The notes beneath the pieces were generated by a model that was not told the DNA's origin, ran no database searches, and saw only the letters and a program-made list of their open reading frames with translations. Position numbers and translations under genes: made by a program. Below are positions 1 through 6,755 of a DNA stretch of 24,774 nt, piece after piece. The first letter of the stretch is position 1; each line of letters begins with the position of its first letter. Origin of the DNA: a virus; IMG/VR virus record IMGVR_UViG_3300031523_000007, positions 1 to 24,774 of that record. One strand, given 5' to 3'.

Positions 1-204
1 AATAGCCTCGGCTAGAGCATAACCAACTTCGGGATCTAAGCCTATAAGCTCTTGAAGTTTTTGGCCGCCACCCTCTTGTAATGCCTGACCTGTTAGCTTT
101 TCGACCTGTTGACCTTTTGCAAATTGCCGGCCTTCTCTAAAGCTCCCGACAATATCAGGAGCTTTTTGGTTAAGTATTGCGCTTGCTAATGTTTGAGATA
201 CCAT
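1..204 (-). CDS. Ejection/DNA-transfer protein, P22 gp16-like position (partial)
   Basis: Only the first 68 codons are present; the gene runs off the left edge. The ATG at 204 follows the stop of the previous gene by one base and has a GGGGAG ribosome site about 7 nt upstream. The visible part is helical and Gln/Gly/Ala-rich (MVSQTLASAILNQKAP...), with no recognised motif. Its place as the last of three consecutive virion genes after the gp14-like gene matches P22 gp16, an internal protein ejected with DNA. The function is inferred from gene order and composition only; the C-terminus, where larger ejection proteins carry distinctive domains, is not visible. Confidence 0.6.
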   Translation of the reverse strand, partial: MVSQTLASAILNQKAPDIVGSFREGRQFAKGQQVEKLTGQALQEGGGQKLQELIGLDPEVGYALAEAI

Positions 205-205
205 A

Positions 206-859
206 CTAAAAACTCCCCGCCAATGTACCGGCTAAACTTGCTAACTGATTGTTTCTCGATGCTTGTTGGTTAGCGCTTGATATGCCCTGCAAGCCTGACA
301 ATTCAGCACCCCTCTGTATCGATGCAACTTGTGGAGCCGCAGCGCCTAGCCTAATGTTTGCTAACTGTGTGCCCAAGCCTGATTGTATTTGAGCCTCACC
401 AACTCGACCCTGCTCAGATAATCCCGACATTGTAGAGCGTATACCGCGTGATGCTGCCACTAAAGGGCTAAGCTGTGCCAATCGTTGCTGTATAAAGTTT
501 GCTTGTTGTGCGCCTGCTAATTGCTGTCCTGCTTGCAATGTAGCACCACCACCAGCTTCGCCAGATGCCGCAGCGCCTCGCATTAATTGCTGTTGCTGTC
601 GTCGTCTTAATTCAGTATCAAATTGAGACTCTGGAATATTGCCTATTGCAAACTCTTGAGCCTCTGCGCCTCGCTGCCCAAGTATAGATTGTTGTTCTTC
701 AAATGCTCGTAGATCATCAACCTCTTGAAGTGGAGCAAGGCCGGCCTGCGTGCCTAATCGTGCAAGCCGTAATTGTTCTTCTGAGCCCTGGTTAAGTATG
801 CCCAAAGCTTCTGGCGTTCTCCGACTTATAAGATCGTCAATACTTTCAAATGTAGCCAT
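206..859 (-). CDS. Putative ejection protein, P22 gp20-like position
   Basis: A 217-aa protein rich in Gln, Ala and Gly, with long helical stretches and a run of Arg/Gln (RRRQQQQ near residue 88), then a low-complexity AGG/QQ segment around residues 95-125. Such composition is usual for podovirus proteins stored in the capsid and ejected ahead of DNA. Start and previous stop overlap as TAATG at 859. It lies second in the trio 859-1638, 206-859, 1-204, corresponding to P22 genes 7, 20 and 16. I see no enzymatic motif. The assignment rests on synteny and composition, because these proteins diverge quickly. Confidence 0.6.
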   Translation of the reverse strand: MATFESIDDLISRRTPEALGILNQGSEEQLRLARLGTQAGLAPLQEVDDLRAFEEQQSILGQRGAEAQEFAIGNIPESQFDTELRRRQQQQLMRGAAASGEAGGGATLQAGQQLAGAQQANFIQQRLAQLSPLVAASRGIRSTMSGLSEQGRVGEAQIQSGLGTQLANIRLGAAAPQVASIQRGAELSGLQGISSANQQASRNNQLASLAGTLAGSF

Positions 860-1638
860 TAGTTAAAATTTCCTTGGTTAAACGGATCTTGACCAGAGCG
901 AAAGCCAAACTCATCTTTTGTAAATTGCTGTGTAAGATTACCGGCTAAACCTGCAATCTGCTCAGTGGCTCCCGTTCTAAAGTTTTGACCTGCTACGCTA
1001 GACAATAAGCGTGCGTCATCTGCGCCCGTTTGAAGTTGTGCCAATTGTGGACCTTGGCCGATCAATATGCTTGATCTTTGCGCCGCCTCACTTCCTGCAA
1101 TATCGCCCAATCGATTAAAGCCTCTTTGCTCTATCTGTGCTACATCAGCAGCACCAGCAAGGCCAGATTGCGCCGATTGCATCAAAGAATCTCTAAATTG
1201 TGGAGTTGCTGCGCTAACAGCTAAATCCCCTTGTCGGTCAATTTCTTGCCCTACAGGTGTGTTACCAATCATGCCGCTAAACTCTGGACGACTAGAAACA
1301 AAATCTATTGACGACTGCCTGATAGAGTCGGCAATTGCGCCACCAACCGGCAAATTTCCCAGAAACTCATCAGTAGCACGCTTAAAAGCGCTAGTGTCTG
1401 CAAATGGCCGCAACTGCTCAGCCGATTCTATAGTTGCAAGCTCTGACGTATGCCGAGCCAGCGCATTTTGACGAAGTATGTCAGCCTCGCCTTTCTTGCC
1501 TGCCTTTGCCAGCACATCAGCCGATTCTATAGCCGCGTTACGTTGCTTGTCTGCCGCTCGCTGACTTGCTTTTTTAGTGTTTCGTTGACCTATTAAAGAT
1601 ACTCCCACCCCTACTACTGCACCTATTGCTGAAGGCAT
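859..1638 (-). CDS. Putative ejection protein, P22 gp7-like position
   Basis: A 259-aa protein starting with a hydrophobic glycine-rich segment (AIGAVVGVGVSLIG, residues 4-17), then a basic helical region (residues 20-60) and Gln/Ala-rich helices. P22 gp7 and relatives share this plan of a small apolar N-terminus plus helical body and enter the cell envelope during DNA ejection. The ATG at 1638 has a strong AAAGGGGG site 5 nt upstream and overlaps the end of the gp14-like gene by 16 nt. The next gene starts at its stop (TAATG). Role inferred from position between gp14-like and gp20-like genes; no catalytic motif is visible. Confidence 0.6.
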   Translation of the reverse strand: MPSAIGAVVGVGVSLIGQRNTKKASQRAADKQRNAAIESADVLAKAGKKGEADILRQNALARHTSELATIESAEQLRPFADTSAFKRATDEFLGNLPVGGAIADSIRQSSIDFVSSRPEFSGMIGNTPVGQEIDRQGDLAVSAATPQFRDSLMQSAQSGLAGAADVAQIEQRGFNRLGDIAGSEAAQRSSILIGQGPQLAQLQTGADDARLLSSVAGQNFRTGATEQIAGLAGNLTQQFTKDEFGFRSGQDPFNQGNFN

Positions 1639-2087
1639 ATATCCCCCTTTAAAATACCGTATTGAAACATGCCAATCAAGACCCCGTCTTTTTTGTAGCT
1701 TTCTGAGTTGTACCCTTGCTTTTTTAAACCTAATGCCTCAACAAAATTAATCACATTAGAAAAGCATTCAGGAATATTAACAATAATTTTATTAAACTCT
1801 GTATTTTTGCACAGCCAATTAAGAACTTCATTTGCACACTCTAAGGAATGCTGTCTGTGGGCCGGCAACATAAAAACATGACCCTCTAAAAGAACGCTTG
1901 TAAGCGAATGGAATCGGTACATACCAACATACTGTTCATTTACAAACAAGCCCAGCCAAAGTTCGTTTAATAAATCCGGCGTAAACTGCTTGACATTATC
2001 TTCTGAAACGTCATCCCAAATATGATCCATTGTCCCCAAAACAAGAGAGTAATCATAAAGCCTTTTAACTACGATCTGAGAACCCAT
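1623..2087 (-). CDS. GNAT-fold protein, P22 gp14-like (DUF2824-type)
   Basis: A 154-aa protein with the outline of an acetyltransferase fold: a beta strand with Gly (LGLFVNEQYVGMYRF, residues 45-59), then EGHVFMLPAHRQHSLECANEV (68-88), where the segment after the beta strand occupies the acetyl-CoA loop position (P-x-x-R), followed by VNIPECFSNVINFVEALGLKKQGY, the usual IP..N......GF..EG pattern of small GNAT proteins. P22 gp14, a head assembly protein between gp26 and gp7, belongs to such a family. Here the gene sits between the gp10-like hub plus one small gene and the gp7-like gene, matching P22 order. Overlaps the upstream gene by 19 nt. Whether it acetylates anything is unknown; the acetyl-CoA loop looks degenerate. 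Confidence 0.65.
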   Translation of the reverse strand: MGSQIVVKRLYDYSLVLGTMDHIWDDVSEDNVKQFTPDLLNELWLGLFVNEQYVGMYRFHSLTSVLLEGHVFMLPAHRQHSLECANEVLNWLCKNTEFNKIIVNIPECFSNVINFVEALGLKKQGYNSESYKKDGVLIGMFQYGILKGDICLQQ

Positions 2088-2320
2088 CCAGTATTACCCT
2101 CGCCAGATTGCTTGAAGTATATGCCCGTTCCTGCCGATGCGCTTGTGTCTACGTACCATCTTCCAACCGTAGCTATAACATTGCTTTCCGGTGTGCCCGT
2201 TCCCGTTAAAGGGGCTTTTACGGCCTCTGTTACCTGCTGAATCCACAAATAAAATGGCACTGTTGGCGTTCCATTTTCAACTATTATATCACTTAATACA
2301 GGAGGTAGTATCTCATTCAT
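2069..2320 (-). CDS. Small virion-region protein, unknown
   Basis: An 83-aa acidic to neutral protein with no membrane segment; sequence MNEILPPVLSDIIVENG then TVPFYLWIQQVTEAV and a Gly/Thr-rich beta-like tail ending GWVLRS. I do not recognise the family with certainty; proteins of this form occur between stabilisation protein and tail genes in podoviruses. ATGA overlap with the stop of the gp10-like gene (2317-2320) implies translational coupling, and the next gene begins inside its 3' end. It occupies the position of the P22 tail needle gene 26, but it is far too short and lacks the heptad repeats of a needle. Confidence 0.65.
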   Translation of the reverse strand: MNEILPPVLSDIIVENGTPTVPFYLWIQQVTEAVKAPLTGTGTPESNVIATVGRWYVDTSASAGTGIYFKQSGEGNTGWVLRS

Positions 2321-3825
2321 CCTATATCAGCCTCTATTTTTATAATGGTTGATTTGGTAGGGCTTGAAACTGAAAACTTTAAAACTCTGCTTCTCGGAAA
2401 AACTCCCAGCCGCGACCATGTAGGCCTAACATTATATTCGCCAATTTTACCCAAAGATCTTGGGATATGGCCATCAAATGTACGAGCCCCATTGTCAGAC
2501 CATGAAAAAACGATCTTTGGATCTGCGCCGCCTGTGCCCTCTGTAGGCACGCCCCTTGCATTCTTGCCCGTCAGTACAGTTACATCATTAGACAGGCCCA
2601 CACCAGATTCAACGACCGCCTCAATGGATGCTACATTAACAGATTCACCTTTATTGTCAAAAGGTCTCGACGTAACAAATCTAGGCGTTAAAACGTCATA
2701 CTCTGTAAATAAATCCTCATCTAATTCGCCTATACTGCCGGTTTGAGAATCGCCTAATAAAATACGACCATAAGCATTAACCATATGTGTGCATCGATAG
2801 CGGTCTAATTTAGATCCGTCAATAGACTGTCTTTCGTGCCAGCGCTCATTTACTAGGTCGTAAACGTAACACGTACCAGGAACGCTAATACCCATCCAGT
2901 AGGCGCCAGATTCGGCATAAACCCATGAAAATACTTGTTCAGGTATTGTGTCGATCTTAAGCCGTGAAAATTCATTCTCGATTGAATTGGTGCTAATTTT
3001 TCTTTTCTGTCCGCCTTTTATGATCCATACCGCCGGCGACTCGTTGACGCTTGCGCCGACAAAGCAAAGACCTCCGCCAAATTTAACAATGGTTTGAGGG
3101 GCTGTTACACCTAAATCAATAGTAGAGCCAACAATAGGCGCAAATGGTGACGGCACACGGCCAATGGCTCTAAATTGCTGTGTGGTTTCTGATCCCAATA
3201 TATAAAGCTGATTGTTTAAAACACCTTGACCGCGTATTTGATCTGGATCTGATTCGGCAACGTTAAAATCTAGCGCGTCATAAGCTAAGCCGTTGTTTAA
3301 GTTTGATGTGAAAAACTTTTTGCCGTCTGACTTATGAAAGCTAAAATAGCCGCCAGCATAAACAACAGAAGACGCAGGGCCATCAAAATCAGTATCGGTA
3401 ATTTCCACCAATGTATTGCTGCTTAGCGTGTAGATAAAGCTTTTGCCGGTTGTAACAGTGTCGGGAATGGCAACTATGCAAAGCTGCAAACCGTTATCAG
3501 CCATATAGACACGTTGCGCCCCCGGTATAGTACCCAAAACAGTTTCCGTAAATAGCTCGTTACCGTCAGAAATAGAGCGAACCAATTTAACTAAATTATT
3601 ATTAATGACAAAATAAGGAACGCCTGCAAATACATGGGCACCACGGCATACTTCGCCAGCTTCACCAGTAATTATATTTTTAATGCCTGGCGTACTAAAC
3701 AAATTAGCGTCAGTAATTGTTGACGTTTGAGGCAAGCTTACATAAAAGTTTACACATTGCTGGGCGCTAATAGGGAGCGAATCAGATACATAAAAACCTT
3801 GTGCTATATCTAAAGTGGTCCGCAT
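2317..3825 (-). CDS. Packaged-DNA stabilisation / tail hub protein, P22 gp10-like
   Basis: A 502-aa protein with the hallmarks of the P22 gp10 family (Phage_stabilise): an N-terminus of form DIAQGFYVSDSLPISAQQCVNFYV, then FSTPGIK, followed by a beta-propeller-like body with repeated Gly-x-x-F/Y and aromatic motifs (GGYFSFHKSDGKKF, VYAESGAYWMGISVPG, YGRILLGDSQTGSIGELD). In P22, gp10 forms the hub below the gp4 ring, seals the packaged chromosome and holds the tailspikes. Length is close to the P22 protein. Start is at TAATG with the fibre-like gene upstream; its own stop forms ATGA with the next start. The gp4-like genes lie two genes upstream, as expected for a partner complex. Confidence 0.88.
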   Translation of the reverse strand: MRTTLDIAQGFYVSDSLPISAQQCVNFYVSLPQTSTITDANLFSTPGIKNIITGEAGEVCRGAHVFAGVPYFVINNNLVKLVRSISDGNELFTETVLGTIPGAQRVYMADNGLQLCIVAIPDTVTTGKSFIYTLSSNTLVEITDTDFDGPASSVVYAGGYFSFHKSDGKKFFTSNLNNGLAYDALDFNVAESDPDQIRGQGVLNNQLYILGSETTQQFRAIGRVPSPFAPIVGSTIDLGVTAPQTIVKFGGGLCFVGASVNESPAVWIIKGGQKRKISTNSIENEFSRLKIDTIPEQVFSWVYAESGAYWMGISVPGTCYVYDLVNERWHERQSIDGSKLDRYRCTHMVNAYGRILLGDSQTGSIGELDEDLFTEYDVLTPRFVTSRPFDNKGESVNVASIEAVVESGVGLSNDVTVLTGKNARGVPTEGTGGADPKIVFSWSDNGARTFDGHIPRSLGKIGEYNVRPTWSRLGVFPRSRVLKFSVSSPTKSTIIKIEADIG

Positions 3826-5384
3826 TAGTTTATTCTCATTACTGCGCTACTGACCAAAAGATCAACCGTTGACGTATCATTGGCTACAAAAACCTCTACA
3901 TAATCATCTGTTTCGGCTGCTATCTGCCAAGGGATGCTAATAACTTGAATAAGGCCTCCAGATGCTAGGGGAGCCGCTCGCCTTGATCTTGCCACTACAC
4001 TACCGTTAATGGCAATGTAAGCACTCATGGCTATTGCTGCGCCAGATACCGGCGTAACTGTTAGGTCAACCATAATTGGTAGTTTTGCGTTTTTTGATCC
4101 CTTGTATTGATATCTGCCCGCCGTTGTTCCAGCTGACTGACTAACGGAATCTACTTGCCAAGATCCGGCAACTAAAACCGCTGTCCCTGCTCCTGATATT
4201 GTCGTAGCTGTAGAGTTGCCAATTAAAGTCAACAGGCCATCAGGTCTAGTGTTAGCAACCTCATCATTACCAGAAAATTCGAATCTGGCGTTGTCTACGT
4301 TTATATTTGAACCTAATAATGTTGGCCCTTTTACATGACAATTATTTAAAACGCCAACACCGTTAGCGTTAATATTACCGCTATTTGCTAATCCATCAAC
4401 AAATTTAGCAGATGCAGCGCCTCTTGTTATTTGGTTTAAAAAGGTAATGCCGTCCATAGTTGAAGAGCCTAGATTAAACAATGTGCCTGCCGCCAAATCG
4501 TTAAAGCTGTTAGTAATTAAGACATAACCTAGATCGCCCGAAAACACAAAACCGTTTGCAGTAACATCAAAATCGCATCGCGTCATTCGTACTTGCTTTG
4601 TAGCGCCAATAGTGCCCATCGTTTTACCGTCAAATTCTATTGCGTCAAATTCCACTTTATATGTTGATGCTGTAGTGTTTATTCCGCTAAAAAAAGTTCC
4701 GTTAGGGCAGATTAACCCTATGTGCTCAATGTGAGCGCTAGCGTTAACCCAAGTAAACATATTGCCTGCGCCACTATAAGTTAAGGAGCTACTAGATTCG
4801 CTATCGCCCTGCAAAGACGAGCCGTTAGAAAATACAAAACGATTTGATGTCGTGATGTCTTTAACTAATTGATAAGATATATTTGCAGCAAGAGTGATCA
4901 CGCCGCCCACTGCACTAGGAAAGTCAGCAATTGTACTTACGACTACATTTGATCCAGATGTAACCGATACCGTAATCAGCCCAGTAGATCCAACAACGTC
5001 AACACCACTACCGCCAACGATACTGCGAAAGACCGCAGCCGAAGCAGACGCGTCATCAACTAATCTAGCGCCGGTGTTGTTATAGGTAAAACTTGTAGAA
5101 AAAGTGATACCGTTTTCAGCGTTAATGCTCGCATTAATACCATGCCCATTGGTTATATTTCTAATTCTGTTAATAGTTCCAGACACATCTAAAACAGGAA
5201 TTGCCCCCGATGCTGGACCCGACTGTACTAGTGTGCCGGTTGCGCCTAAGCTACCTATTAGGTCGCTGTCTGATACCTTATAATTAACTTTGTTATAGGT
5301 GTAATTAAAATAAGCGCCCACTGGTATGCTAGAGCTTGCTGTAAAAGCGCTCTGCTTTACGCCTTTAGTCGTGTTATTACTCAT
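3825..5384 (-). CDS. Fibre- or spike-like virion protein
   Basis: 519 aa from the ATG at 5384, chosen over an upstream in-frame TTG because AGGGG lies 6 nt before it. The N-terminal 120 residues are Gly/Ser/Thr-rich with motifs seen in tail appendage proteins (SLGATGTLVQSG, GSGVDVVGSTGLITV). The middle (about 150-380) reads as short beta strands with turns typical of a right-handed beta-helix (NGSSLQGDSESSSS, HIEHIGLICPNG, MTRCDFDVTANGFVFSGD, INANGVGVLNNCHVKG). The C-terminal 130 residues look like a compact beta domain ending LLVSSAVMRIN. No catalytic residues can be assigned. It lies between gp4-like and gp10-like genes, so it probably attaches at the tail hub. Receptor or glycan binding is inference. 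Confidence 0.72.
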   Translation of the reverse strand: MSNNTTKGVKQSAFTASSSIPVGAYFNYTYNKVNYKVSDSDLIGSLGATGTLVQSGPASGAIPVLDVSGTINRIRNITNGHGINASINAENGITFSTSFTYNNTGARLVDDASASAAVFRSIVGGSGVDVVGSTGLITVSVTSGSNVVVSTIADFPSAVGGVITLAANISYQLVKDITTSNRFVFSNGSSLQGDSESSSSLTYSGAGNMFTWVNASAHIEHIGLICPNGTFFSGINTTASTYKVEFDAIEFDGKTMGTIGATKQVRMTRCDFDVTANGFVFSGDLGYVLITNSFNDLAAGTLFNLGSSTMDGITFLNQITRGAASAKFVDGLANSGNINANGVGVLNNCHVKGPTLLGSNINVDNARFEFSGNDEVANTRPDGLLTLIGNSTATTISGAGTAVLVAGSWQVDSVSQSAGTTAGRYQYKGSKNAKLPIMVDLTVTPVSGAAIAMSAYIAINGSVVARSRRAAPLASGGLIQVISIPWQIAAETDDYVEVFVANDTSTVDLLVSSAVMRIN

Positions 5385-5826
5385 TTTCAACCCCTAAATA
5401 TTTGCTTTGGCCTTGACTGTTTGTATAAAAATCATTGCCATATATGCCGTTGTAATTCCCAGACCCAACAGGTAATGTTGACGGAAATTGCGCGGGCTCT
5501 GTTATGTTAATTGCTTGCGCTCGCATTGAATCAAGCGAACGCTTAGCGCTAAATTTAATTAATGGATTAACTACGCCAATATTGTATTGAGGCCATAGTA
5601 TTAATGCTAAGTTCTTAACCATGCCCATAGCAACTGTATCAGGAACCGTTAAAACGTCATCAGGGCTCGTTAAAGCTGTATAACCTAACTCTATGCCTTG
5701 CGCGTCAAACTTAGCCATCATTCGATTTAAGTACCGCAGGCCGTCAATTAGGTTGCCCGGCTCAATAGTATATTTAGATTGCACAACCTCTGCAAACGCA
5801 TAAGTGATGATGTCTTTGGCTCTCAT
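5377..5826 (-). CDS. Tail accessory factor, P22 gp4-like (second copy)
   Basis: 149 aa. The motif set matches the neighbouring 156-aa gene and P22 gp4: a helical N-terminus (KDIITYAFAEV), LIDGLRYLNRMMAKFDAQGIELGYT, a GMVKNLALILWPQY helix, RSLDSMRAQA, then TLPVGSGNYNGIYGNDFY at the C-terminus. P22 gp4 forms the ring below the portal that closes the head after packaging and also has a muramidase activity. I cannot point to a catalytic pair here. Start and upstream stop form ATGA at 5823-5826. The two tandem copies look like diverged paralogues. Confidence 0.78.
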   Translation of the reverse strand: MRAKDIITYAFAEVVQSKYTIEPGNLIDGLRYLNRMMAKFDAQGIELGYTALTSPDDVLTVPDTVAMGMVKNLALILWPQYNIGVVNPLIKFSAKRSLDSMRAQAINITEPAQFPSTLPVGSGNYNGIYGNDFYTNSQGQSKYLGVENE

Positions 5827-6293
5827 ACTGATTCCGGTGCAATATTGCCGTAGTTTTCTGTGAGAATTGGAGTTTCTTGCTCGTTAAAAAATCTTGCAGT
5901 ATTCCAGCGTTCATTGCCAGATCCAATTGGCAGATTACTAGAAAAAGGAGAGTTTGCTGGGCTGTCGTATGATATCTGCCTTAGTGTATCTAGGCTAGAT
6001 TGTGCCTGCTCAAACAAATCAGGGCTTGTTAATGTGCCTTTAAATAAAGGGCTTATCTCTATTGCTAGGTTTTTAACTATGCCTTCAATGGCACCATCAA
6101 CAACCGTTATCGGATCGCCTAAACTATTTACTGTGGTATAACCTAAGTTAACGCCAACAGAAGATAATTCAAACATCATTAGGTTTAAATAAAACATACC
6201 CGCTTGAGCTTTGTAAGCATCTACAGCAGCCTCGGCAGGTATGGCAACTATCTCTTTAAGCGCATCAAGAATAACTGTTTCCGCTGTTTCCAT
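5823..6293 (-). CDS. Tail accessory factor, P22 gp4-like (first copy)
   Basis: 156 aa. Features of the P22 tail accessory family: TVILDALKEIVAI at the N-terminus, YLNLMMFELSSVGVNLGYT, IEGIVKNLAIEISPLF, SSLDTLRQISYDSP, and the C-terminal NLPIGSGNERWNTARFFNEQE, the usual LP.GSGN...FF ending. It should bind the portal ring and provide the platform for the gp10-like hub. ATG at 6293 is preceded by AAAGGTAAGGG. It begins 11 nt after the 47-aa gene ends and is coupled by ATGA to the second copy. Only about a quarter of positions agree between the two copies by eye, but the order of motifs is the same. Confidence 0.82.
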   Translation of the reverse strand: METAETVILDALKEIVAIPAEAAVDAYKAQAGMFYLNLMMFELSSVGVNLGYTTVNSLGDPITVVDGAIEGIVKNLAIEISPLFKGTLTSPDLFEQAQSSLDTLRQISYDSPANSPFSSNLPIGSGNERWNTARFFNEQETPILTENYGNIAPESV

Positions 6294-6304
6294 TACCCTT
6301 ACCT

Positions 6305-6448
6305 TTAGTTACGCTTTTTGGTTTTTTTACTTTCTTGCTTTTTGACTTCTTCATTTCTAACCCAACCTTGTGATAGTGCGAATTCCTCCATGTTCGGAGT
6401 ATCTTGCAGAGTGATTAGAGTTAAACTTGGCCGCTTCCATACAATCAC
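6305..6448 (-). CDS. 47-aa protein between Tad2-like and gp4-like genes
   Basis: A GTG-started 47-codon gene. The GTG at 6448 overlaps the stop of the Tad2-like gene as GTGA, and GGAG lies about 9 nt upstream. The product starts VIVWKRPSLTLITLQDTP, continues NMEEFALSQGWVRNEEV and ends in a strongly basic tail (KKQESKKTKKRN). Small proteins with a W-K-R-P/S start, a hydrophilic middle ending GW.R and a Lys-rich tail are common directly after coat genes in podoviruses; their role is not known to me. The overlap, ribosome site and recognisable pattern make it a real gene despite its size. Confidence 0.7.
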   Translation of the reverse strand: MIVWKRPSLTLITLQDTPNMEEFALSQGWVRNEEVKKQESKKTKKRN

Positions 6449-6690
6449 AGAATTACACTCCAATCTTCGGCCAGCATGTCAGTTTGTGATGCAAGCCATG
6501 GCACGCAACTTTTTGGCGCTGCTTTGTTTTCTGTCTGTAATCCGGTAGTATCTATAAAAATATAAGGGCTAGTCATTTTACTATTTTTGTCAGGAGTTTG
6601 TAACGAAATAAAAATTCCTTTTCCGTTCCACCCCTTCCTTCGCACGTTTTCGCCTTCCTTCATTGCTTTTATTGCTTCGCCAAAATTCAT
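6445..6690 (-). CDS. tad2: Tad2 / DUF2829 family protein (anti-Thoeris type)
   Basis: 81 aa from the ATG at 6690, preferred over a GTG three codons upstream because AGGTG lies 6 nt before the ATG and the family begins M-N-F-G-E-A. The sequence has the full family pattern: MNFGEAIKAMKEGENV, the RKGWNGKGIFISL strand (residues 18-30), PYIFIDTTG (42-50), and the C-terminal signature VPWLASQTDMLAEDW (63-77). Characterised Tad2 proteins form multimers that bind and sequester glycocyclic ADP-ribose signals of Thoeris defence, and some bind cyclic dinucleotides. That activity is inferred here from family membership. It sits just after the coat terminator, so it probably depends on read-through of late transcription. 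Confidence 0.82.
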   Translation of the reverse strand: MNFGEAIKAMKEGENVRRKGWNGKGIFISLQTPDKNSKMTSPYIFIDTTGLQTENKAAPKSCVPWLASQTDMLAEDWSVIL

Positions 6691-6716
6691 AATGCTCACC
6701 TAAAATTAAATTAAAT

Positions 6717-6743
6717 TAAAAAAAGGGGGCTTTCTAACCCCCA
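6717..6743 (-). terminator. Rho-independent terminator after coat gene
   Basis: Read on the minus strand: GGGGGTT, loop AGAA, AGCCCCC, then eight T. This is a 7-bp stem including one T-G pair. It begins 13 nt after the coat stop codon and ends 27 nt before the Tad2-like start. It should cut most transcripts after the highly expressed coat gene and leave downstream genes at a lower read-through level. Confidence 0.88.
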
Positions 6744-6755
6744 AGGTAGCGAAGA

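Noticed and set aside
1067-1471. A 134-codon Cys/Ser-rich plus-strand frame inside the gp7-like gene
   Set aside because: Antisense shadow produced by the Ala/Gln-rich composition of the real gene; the product looks random.
2345-2746. A 133-codon plus-strand frame inside the gp10-like gene
   Set aside because: Antisense shadow of a confidently identified gene; no ribosome site or promoter.
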